From JBEKCD01 sp050015055 (lineage in GTDB: Archaea; Thermoproteota; Bathyarchaeia; Bathyarchaeales; Bathycorpusculaceae): a stretch of 64,000 nt of DNA. The position numbers and the translations under genes were made by a program. The notes beneath the pieces are model-generated. The model was not told where the DNA came from and did no database searches. It was given only the letters and a program-made list of their open reading frames with translations. Each line of letters begins with the position of its first letter. Positions within the stretch are counted from its first letter, which is position 1. The stretch is taken from contig JBEKCD010000002.1 of the NCBI GenBank assembly GCA_050015055.1, positions 163,352 to 227,351 of the forward strand. Direction: 5' to 3'. Shown here piece after piece: positions 58,880-64,000 of the stretch.

Positions 58880-60415
58880 ATGCTTAAAGATGCTATAATA
58901 AGCCGTGATATGCGAGCGTTGGAGTTAAACGCGGAGTATTTTGGTGTTTCGAGGCTTCTGTTGATGGAGAACGCTGGCCACGACGTTGCCTTGGAAGTTT
59001 CTTCGCGATTTAAATCGGGGAAGTCTGTGGTGGTTTTCTGTGGTTTGGGCGGAAACGGCGGTGATGGTTTCGTTGCGGCTAGGCACTTGTCCTGCATGGG
59101 TTTCAAGGTCAAGGTTCTTCTCGCTGGTAAGAGCAAAGACATTTTGGATAAAGCGGCGCTTGAGAATTGGCGTGCACTACAATTTTTGAGTGACACGGTT
59201 CCTGTTGAGGAAGTTTATGACAGTGCACTTGTGCCGAAGACAGCGGCGGACGTGGTGATTGATGCGTTGCTTGGAACGGGCGCTAAGGGAAGCTTGAGGC
59301 CGCCGGTCTTGCAGCTTGTTGAGAGGATTAACGAGATGGACGCTTTTCGAGTTGCCGTTGACGTGCCGACAGGAATCGATGCAGATACGGGAACCGTCGC
59401 TGGTGAAGCTGTGAAGGCGAACTTGACCGTTACTTTTCACAGGTCGAAGAAGGGACTTGCGAAGGCGAAGAAGCGTGTGGGGGAGCTAGTTGTGAAAAGT
59501 ATCGGCCTGCCTGAAGAGTTTGAACAGTTTGCAGGGCCTGGTGACGTTCTGCTTGTAGCCAGACCGCGTCCGTCTGAGTCGCACAAAGGAGATTTTGGAC
59601 GTTTGCTGGTTATAGGCGGGAGCGAAACCTTTTCGGGCGCCCCAACTCTGGTCGCGCAAGCTGCTCTGCGCACGGGTGTCGATTTGGCATATGTTGCTGC
59701 GCCAGAGAAGACTGCCTATGCTATTTCGTCCATGTCTCCAGATCTTATCACCATAAAGCTTGGAGGAAAACACCTGAACCCGAGCAACTTGCAAACGTTG
59801 AAACCGTATGTCGAAGCCTCTGATGCCATTGTTGTCGGTCCAGGCCTCGGGTTGCATCCTGAAACCGGAGAAGCTGTCATGGAAATAGTCGAAACCGTGG
59901 AGAAGTTCGGGAAACCCTTGCTTTTGGACGCAGATGGTCTGAAAGCCTTTGCCAAGTTCAAGAGAAAGTTGGATGTGCCCTTGGTGCTGACGCCTCACGC
60001 TGGAGAATACGCCATCCTGACCGGGAAGAAACCGCCCAGCCTCCTTTCTGAAAGAGTTCTGCAAGTGCAGAAGGCGGCTGCAAAATTGAACGCGACGCTG
60101 CTGTTGAAGGGGCCTATCGACGTTGTTTCTGATGGCAAACGCGTCAAGCTCAACTTCACAGGCAACGCTGGCATGACGGCCGGCGGCACGGGGGACGTGC
60201 TTTCGGGAGTTGCTGGGGCTTTTCTCGCTCAGAAGGCGGACTGTTTCGAAGCTGCTGTTGCTGCAGCTTTTGTGAATGGTGCTGCTGGAGACTTTGTCTT
60301 CGAAGAGTTGGGGGCTCACATGGTTGCCACGGATCTTATCCGTCACCTGCCGGCCGTTTTGAATGATCCAATGAGTCACTTGAAGGTGCTGAAGGCGCGT
60401 GCAAAGACAAGTTAG
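58880..60415 (+). CDS. nnr: Bifunctional NAD(P)H-hydrate epimerase/dehydratase
   Basis: This enzyme repairs damaged NAD(P)H. The N-terminal epimerase domain (about 1-205) has the ENAGHDVALEV and CGLGGNGGDGFVAARHL motifs. The C-terminal ribokinase-like ADP/ATP-dependent dehydratase domain (about 225-511) has VIGGSETFSGAP, LTPHAGEY, LLKGPIDVV and NAGMTAGGTGDVLSG (in the classic NAGMATAGGTGD position). The frame is open to 58688, but the ATG at 58880 (MLKDAIISRDM) matches the family start. Tsr3 follows with a 17-base overlap. Confidence 0.94.
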   Translation: MLKDAIISRDMRALELNAEYFGVSRLLLMENAGHDVALEVSSRFKSGKSVVVFCGLGGNGGDGFVAARHLSCMGFKVKVLLAGKSKDILDKAALENWRALQFLSDTVPVEEVYDSALVPKTAADVVIDALLGTGAKGSLRPPVLQLVERINEMDAFRVAVDVPTGIDADTGTVAGEAVKANLTVTFHRSKKGLAKAKKRVGELVVKSIGLPEEFEQFAGPGDVLLVARPRPSESHKGDFGRLLVIGGSETFSGAPTLVAQAALRTGVDLAYVAAPEKTAYAISSMSPDLITIKLGGKHLNPSNLQTLKPYVEASDAIVVGPGLGLHPETGEAVMEIVETVEKFGKPLLLDADGLKAFAKFKRKLDVPLVLTPHAGEYAILTGKKPPSLLSERVLQVQKAAAKLNATLLLKGPIDVVSDGKRVKLNFTGNAGMTAGGTGDVLSGVAGAFLAQKADCFEAAVAAAFVNGAAGDFVFEELGAHMVATDLIRHLPAVLNDPMSHLKVLKARAKTS

Positions 60416-60965
60416 AATCGTTGTTTACAACGCGAGACAATGTGATCCAAAGAAGTGCACGGCTCTGAAGCTCAAACGATTTGGGCTGGTTCGACAGGTC
60501 GTTCAGTTACGGTTTCTGCCAAAGAGGGCGGTGGTGCTTAATCCGTTCTCCGAGACTGCTTTTTCTCCTACTGACAGAAAACGCGTTGAAGAGTTTGGAC
60601 TCGTAGGCCTGGATTGCAGCTGGGAACACGCTGAAAAAGTTTTGTTGAAACACGTGAGAGGGACGTCCCGCTGTCTGCCGATACTGGTTGCGGGCAACCC
60701 GGTTAATTTTGGTAAGCTCACAAAACTCACGACAGCGGAGGCTCTTGCAGCGGCGCTTTACATTGTCGGGTTCAGAGATCAAGCAGACGAGTTGCTGTCC
60801 ATTTTCAAGTGGGGACACACGTTTCTCGAGATAAACCATGAGAGACTGGAAGACTATGCAAACGCGAAGGACAGCACAGAAGTAGTGGCGCTGCAGAACC
60901 GCTTAATGTTGGGTGAGAGAGTGCAAGATGCCAGAATGGTTAGCAAAGATGAGGAAGGAAAATGA
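60399..60965 (+). CDS. tsr3: 18S/16S rRNA aminocarboxypropyltransferase Tsr3 (DUF367)
   Basis: Tsr3 transfers the aminocarboxypropyl group of SAM to a modified rRNA uridine near the decoding site. The family pattern is clear: VYNARQCDPKKCTALKLKRFG (in part, about 8-30), VVLNPFSETAFSPTDRK, LVGLDCSWEHAEKVL, then LPILVAGNPVNFGKLTKLTTAEALAAALYIVG (in part) and FKWGHTFLEINHERLEDY. At 188 residues the length is normal. The GTG start overlaps nnr. A macro-domain gene overlaps the end by four bases. Confidence 0.92.
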   Translation: MQRQVRIVVYNARQCDPKKCTALKLKRFGLVRQVVQLRFLPKRAVVLNPFSETAFSPTDRKRVEEFGLVGLDCSWEHAEKVLLKHVRGTSRCLPILVAGNPVNFGKLTKLTTAEALAAALYIVGFRDQADELLSIFKWGHTFLEINHERLEDYANAKDSTEVVALQNRLMLGERVQDARMVSKDEEGK

Positions 60966-61522
60966 AAGAAACAGAATTCCCGGTTGGGAATGCGAAAGTC
61001 TGTCTTGTTCAAGGAGACATAACCGACATGGAGACCGATGCGGTCGTGAACGCGGCCAATTCATCTCTTATGGGCGGCGGAGGCGTTGACGGGGCGATCC
61101 ACAGGAGGGGCGGGCCGAGCCTACTCGAAGAGTGCAAGCGTTTGAGAGCGCGAGAATGGCCTGGAGGGCTTCCGACAGGAAAGGCAGCGGTGACAACTGG
61201 AGGCAATTTGAAGGCTAAATACGTCATTCACACTGTTGGACCCATCTGGCGAGGAGGCAACCAGAGGGAACCAGAGCTCCTGGCAGAGGCCTACCGCAAC
61301 AGCTTGAAACTGGCAGTTTCCAAAGGACTGAAAACCGTAGCATTCCCGTCGATAAGCACGGGTGCCTACGGATACCCCATCGAACAGGCCAGCCGAATAG
61401 CCTTGACAACCGTTAAAGATTTTCTGGAAAGGGAAGATAACCTCGACCGGGTGGTGTTCGTTCTTTTTTCAAGAGACGATCTGGAGATATACATAGATGC
61501 AGAGAAAGAGGTCCTGAGATAG
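60962..61522 (+). CDS. Macro-domain ADP-ribose-binding protein
   Basis: The 186-residue macro domain binds ADP-ribose and may hydrolyse O-acetyl-ADP-ribose or ADP-ribose-phosphate. Motifs are QGDITDMETDAVVNAANSSL (about 17-36), the loop GGGGVDGAIHRRGGPSL, AKYVIHTVGPIWRGG, and VAFPSISTGAYGYP. It is the third gene of nnr-tsr3-macro, each overlapping the next, which suggests a nucleotide-repair and RNA-modification operon. The gene stop leaves 64 bases before the convergent CitG-like gene. Confidence 0.92.
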   Translation: MKETEFPVGNAKVCLVQGDITDMETDAVVNAANSSLMGGGGVDGAIHRRGGPSLLEECKRLRAREWPGGLPTGKAAVTTGGNLKAKYVIHTVGPIWRGGNQREPELLAEAYRNSLKLAVSKGLKTVAFPSISTGAYGYPIEQASRIALTTVKDFLEREDNLDRVVFVLFSRDDLEIYIDAEKEVLR

Positions 61523-61586
61523 AGCCCGTTTTGCATTCGTTGGCAGATGCGTCCTCTGTCAACTTGAAATGAGAATTCACGCTGGG

Positions 61587-62531
61587 CTACGGTCTGTATC
61601 CGTTGAGGACACACAGCGCCAAAGCTGCTGCGAGTATGTCTGCGGTTGTCCCCGGGTTCAGGAGATTGCCGGATTTTCTGAGTTCTTGGTCGAACTCGCT
61701 TAGGCTTTTTTTGCCGATGGAAGTTTCGATTCCGCCGAGGTTCAATACGTGTCTGGCTCTTAGTGAGATCTCGCGTGATTTTTCGATGCCCGTTTTCCTG
61801 GCTATGAAGGTGTCTGGAACTTTTGCTAGAACCTCCAAGAAGGTTTGAATTGTGGCGCTATTTGGGTCGTCCTTGTTTTGCAGTCGTTTGGTCAGAGATG
61901 GGTAGGCGAGGTCGAAGGTTATTGGGTAGTTGTTTACCCATTCGGAACAGATGGTGTCGTATTTTTCTGCTATTTTGAAGACGTTGTACAGGGATATTTT
62001 GTCTTCAAGTATTCTGCCTGCTGAGTCTGGGTCGTTGATGTCTAGGGCTGGGGCTTTTCCGAGTCCGCTGGGGTTGGCGATCTCTATTGCCACGTACATG
62101 TTGACAGCGTCTCTTGGCGTGGTTGATTCTGTGATGAGTTTCAGGTTTTTCCTCAAGTGCTGAAGGTTGAGATATTTCGTTGTTGAAGTCATTCCGGCAG
62201 CTACTGCAATCGGGGAAAGCAGGATGACCGTGCCTAGAAGCGTGTTGCCACCATGTTGCCAGGTGTTGATGTTCGCTATGCATCTTTTTATCAACTTTCC
62301 TACTCCAACATCGGCCACGTCAATTTTGCCTTGAGAAACAAGTATTCCTCTTTGGGCAGCAGTTTCAAAGGACGAAGTAGCAGCGACGGCCGAGGCAAGA
62401 AAATGGCCGTAGAGAGTCTTCTCGAAATTGTTTATCACGCTCACGTTTCCGGGTTTGTGGGCGCTGACTTCCAGTAAAATGGCCAGTTCAAGACATCGTG
62501 CGACGTGTTTTGCCCGGTTGTTTGTTCTCAT
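61587..62531 (-). CDS. CitG/MdcB-like triphosphoribosyl-dephospho-CoA synthase family protein
   Basis: The 314-residue protein matches the CitG family: ECLELAILLEVSAHKPGNVS-like start (CLELAILLEVSAHKPGNVS about 12-30), NTWQHGGNTLLGTVILLSPIA (in two parts, near 89-105), and DLAYPSLTKRL near 220. Bacterial CitG makes the prosthetic group of citrate lyase; the archaeal relatives have no such lyase nearby and may act in another CoA-type or nucleotide reaction. The ATG at 62531 is used. It is convergent with the macro-domain gene. Confidence 0.87.
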   Translation of the reverse strand: MRTNNRAKHVARCLELAILLEVSAHKPGNVSVINNFEKTLYGHFLASAVAATSSFETAAQRGILVSQGKIDVADVGVGKLIKRCIANINTWQHGGNTLLGTVILLSPIAVAAGMTSTTKYLNLQHLRKNLKLITESTTPRDAVNMYVAIEIANPSGLGKAPALDINDPDSAGRILEDKISLYNVFKIAEKYDTICSEWVNNYPITFDLAYPSLTKRLQNKDDPNSATIQTFLEVLAKVPDTFIARKTGIEKSREISLRARHVLNLGGIETSIGKKSLSEFDQELRKSGNLLNPGTTADILAAALALCVLNGYRP

Positions 62532-62659
62532 CTGCGTGCCCCCGCCACGTGGACGTTACTGCGGGAAGTTTTATTAATATTATGTAAAACGCTACAATGC
62601 AATGAAGGATTTTACATAGGCAGGCCGAGGACGAGCGACCAGATTTAAGCTTGAACGGA

Positions 62660-62832
62660 GGCGGACGACGCAAGTGTTGTCAGACCCGATAAAGAACTAC
62701 GCAATATGCGGGACTGTCCCGCTTCTCACGCTGAAACGTTGACGTGCAAGAGGCGTGGCCGTTTTTCGGCAGACCCAGTGGCCCGTCGGATGCTTCAAAG
62801 CTGACCCCGCCTTTTTTATTTTACATTTTTTG
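62660..62832 (+). ncRNA. Candidate structured noncoding RNA
   Basis: A TATA-like AGATTTAAGCTT (62641-62652) is followed about 25 bases later by a G/C-richer stretch with two hairpins: GACGAC/GTTGTC (62664-62681) and GCGGGAC-T-GTCCCGC (62708-62722). It ends at a T-rich run (62813-62832). The shape suits a short transcript, but it matches neither RNase P RNA nor SRP RNA motifs that I know. It may also be a leader of the repeat array. Confidence 0.25.
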
Positions 62833-63085
62833 TAGTGTTGAATTGTAAAATTGTTATGATGCGTGGGCGACCCCCCTTTTTCACTTGTAATGTCAGATGT
62901 AATGTGTAAATGTAACAAACCATGGAGAAAGACAGACTGGACTACCGTTCAGAGTGGACTCAGCCCTTTTGTTTGTAATGTCAGATGTAATTTTCATTGC
63001 AGTAGTCAGGGATTGTAGGCAGGATTGACTTTCTGCTGTTCAGTTGTAATGTCAGATGCAACGTGCATTGTAAGGGTCAACGTTG
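62795..63085. repeat. Noncoding iteron-like repeat array, locus B
   Basis: Four units resemble those of locus A. Unit 1 (62795) is divergent; units 2-4 have cores at 62885, 62973 and 63044 of the type TTGTAATGTCAGATGTAAT. Spacings of 88 and 71 bases match the 88 and 72 bases of locus A units 1-3, and flanks such as ACAAACCATG and CAGAGTGGACTC are also shared. The two loci are therefore direct repeats of about 210-230 bp, near 80% alike by eye, 11.5 kb apart. Confidence 0.75.
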
Positions 63086-63278
63086 AGCAGACGGGTGTAT
63101 GGACGAATGTTCAAGGTTAGGAGACTTACAAAATCTTGGCGCGTGTTCTTCCATGTTCACTGGCCCCTGTGTATAGGGCAAGTAAAGGGGGGCATGGGCG
63201 CCGCTGACTGCGAATGTGATTGGTGGCCACGTATGTGAAGTTATACCAGGGTTGACGCGTGCGCAATCTTAATGAGCG

Positions 63279-63725
63279 GTGATGGCGACAGATGTGTGGG
63301 GAATGAAAGCTTTGCCCAATTGTCCGAAGTGTGGTTCAGGGGTGGATGAGACAATGGTTTTCTGCCCAAGATGCGGCGCATCTCTGAGAGCAGAGTCCAC
63401 TGTGGATTGGAGGCATGAACTGAGGGCGAGGCGCAGGGAATGGAGAGAACGAAGAAGAGAACTGAGAAGCCAGAGGCGACAGGCTGAAAAAAGTGAGAAG
63501 GAAGAGAAATGGGAGAAAACCGAAAAGCATGAGTACATGTTCTTGGGACCTCTGATCGGCGGATTAGTGCTCATAATATTCGGTGCTTTTCTCTACTTGT
63601 TGATAGCTGGAGATTATGGCACGCAGATGTTGACAGCGTTGTTCCTTGTATTCGTCGGCGTGATAGTCATAGCTGCAGCCGTGTACGGCGTCATCATAGC
63701 GGGGAGAAGACATCCTAGAGCCTAG
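63279..63725 (+). CDS. Zinc-ribbon, coiled-coil, two-helix membrane protein
   Basis: The 148-residue protein has an N-terminal zinc ribbon (CPKCG...CPRCG, about 15-33), a strongly charged helical or coiled-coil stretch of about 40 residues (RHELRARRREWRERRRELRS and following) and two membrane helices (about 89-108 and 115-140). The combination occurs in archaeal membrane-associated proteins of unknown function. The start is GTG at 63279 or ATG at 63282. It is preceded by the 747-base noncoding region. Confidence 0.75.
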   Translation: MMATDVWGMKALPNCPKCGSGVDETMVFCPRCGASLRAESTVDWRHELRARRREWRERRRELRSQRRQAEKSEKEEKWEKTEKHEYMFLGPLIGGLVLIIFGAFLYLLIAGDYGTQMLTALFLVFVGVIVIAAAVYGVIIAGRRHPRA

Positions 63726-63896
63726 AAACGCACGACTCAAACTGCTGAGTCCAATAGTGAAAGTCATATTTGAGAACGAACATGTAAAGGCCGGTCGAGA
63801 GAATTTCAGAACGCGAAGAACAAACGCATCGTCTTAGTGCGGAATAACCAAAATGCGCGCGCCATATGCTGAATTCTAGGTTTCTATTTAGCGGGT

Positions 63897-63945
63897 GTGG
63901 GGGAAGAGAACCCCGGGGCTTGCCCCGGGCGGTGAATTCCCCCAC
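63897..63945. other. Strong nested hairpin, possible IS200/IS605-type end or RNA element
   Basis: Outer arms GTGGGGGAA and TTCCCCCAC (9 bp, perfect) enclose an inner stem CCCGGGGC-TT-GCCCCGGG (8 bp). The look, a G/C-rich stem followed by GGTGAATTC, recalls right ends and guide-RNA scaffolds of IS605/TnpB elements in archaea. No transposase or tnpB frame lies within the window beside it. A terminator-like RNA is an alternative. Confidence 0.45.
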
Positions 63946-64000
63946 TTAAGCCTTTTTACTGAGCGTGTGTTACGAGAATGTGGAGATAACTTTGGAGATG

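Larger units (their letters stand above)
62532..63278. other. 747-base intergenic region: possible structured RNA, then repeat array B
   Basis: No protein gene is convincing. From the left it contains A/T-rich promoter-like sequence (62570-62590 and GATTTAAGC near 62642), a G/C-richer stretch with hairpins (62664-62681 and 62708-62722), a T-rich run at 62813-62832, and repeat array B (about 62795-63085). The last 190 bases before the zinc-ribbon gene show no clear signal beyond that gene's upstream sequence. Confidence 0.55.

Noticed and set aside
59486..60379. 297-residue open frame on the minus strand inside nnr
   Set aside because: It overlaps the well-defined dehydratase domain and shows no family pattern.
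62640..62830. RNase P RNA or SRP RNA
   Set aside because: Signature motifs of either RNA (for example the conserved RNase P core sequences or the SRP domain loop) were not found.
51366..63085. CRISPR array in the two repeat regions
   Set aside because: Units are degenerate, spacings vary between 71 and 88 bases, cores differ in sequence, flanking blocks between the cores are themselves shared between the loci, and no cas genes are near.

Overview
The window is archaeal chromosome, most likely from a Bathyarchaeia-like member of the TACK group. This is an inference from gene content, not a measured placement. Supporting genes are AlaRS and LeuRS of archaeal type, TiaS, the tRNA-splicing endonuclease EndA, a Nip7-like PUA protein, a TrmB-family regulator, a DUF4443 regulator, a gamma-delta-alpha-beta 2-oxoacid:ferredoxin oxidoreductase, and many stand-alone ligand-binding domains of Lrp/AsnC type. 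TATA boxes often lie about 27 bases before a start codon, which suggests leaderless transcripts. Strong Shine-Dalgarno sites occur at other genes.

Layout. 1-2.4 kb: kdpB (cut by the window edge) and kdpA. 2.6-4.3 kb: two degraded transposase tails, one apparently broken by a small inversion, around a CBS-domain protein and an Lrp-type sensor domain. 4.6-6 kb: an RNA m5C methyltransferase overlapping a PUA protein. 6-8.5 kb: an arsenic-type cluster (arsM, a CxxC carboxymuconolactone-decarboxylase-like protein, a small membrane protein) divergent from a TrmB regulator with a cysteine tail; two palindromes lie between the divergent genes. 8.7-12.4 kb: signal peptidase, MFS transporter and an internally duplicated membrane protein. 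12.7-18 kb: mtnA-endA-hisS, an HhH-GPD protein, an HTH-phosphoribosyltransferase and cutA with a damaged end. 18-21.2 kb: AHSA1, DUF362 and two GNATs, one frameshifted. 21.4-26.6 kb: a gamma-glutamyltranspeptidase-like gene joined to a complete oxidoreductase operon with fused gamma-delta subunits. 26.6-31.5 kb: DedA, a molybdopterin oxidoreductase domain with a small haem-b-like membrane partner, zinc-ribbon and small membrane proteins, and a methyltransferase. 31.5-35.3 kb: a YdeI-like protein, a tRNA-Arg(UCU) gene with two apparent introns, and leuS. 35.3-38.8 kb: a small secreted protein with a perfect 33-bp internal repeat, a double-HTH regulator and accessory genes. 39-46.8 kb: an ECF S component with a DUF4430 partner, a DUF4443 regulator and two ABC-2 export systems. 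46.8-51.4 kb: catalase divergent from a Fur/PerR regulator, PAP2 phosphatase and oligoendopeptidase F. 51.4-52 kb and 62.6-63.1 kb: two related noncoding repeat arrays. 52-62.5 kb: a glycosylatable surface protein, alaS, tiaS, an Lrp-type domain, nnr-tsr3-macro domain and a CitG-like gene. The end holds a zinc-ribbon membrane protein and a strong hairpin.

How parts fit together. Information processing dominates the stable core (hisS, leuS, alaS, tiaS, endA, mtnA, rsmB-like, tsr3). Around it are stress and metal functions (Kdp, arsenic methylation, catalase with PerR) and transport. The most unusual observations are the paired iteron-like arrays, the twice-interrupted tRNA-Arg with an in-window EndA that lacks the expected catalytic histidine, the TrmB regulator with its cysteine tail and divergent palindromes, the repeat-containing secreted peptide, and a recurrent TTAGCGCRCGTGC-like motif.
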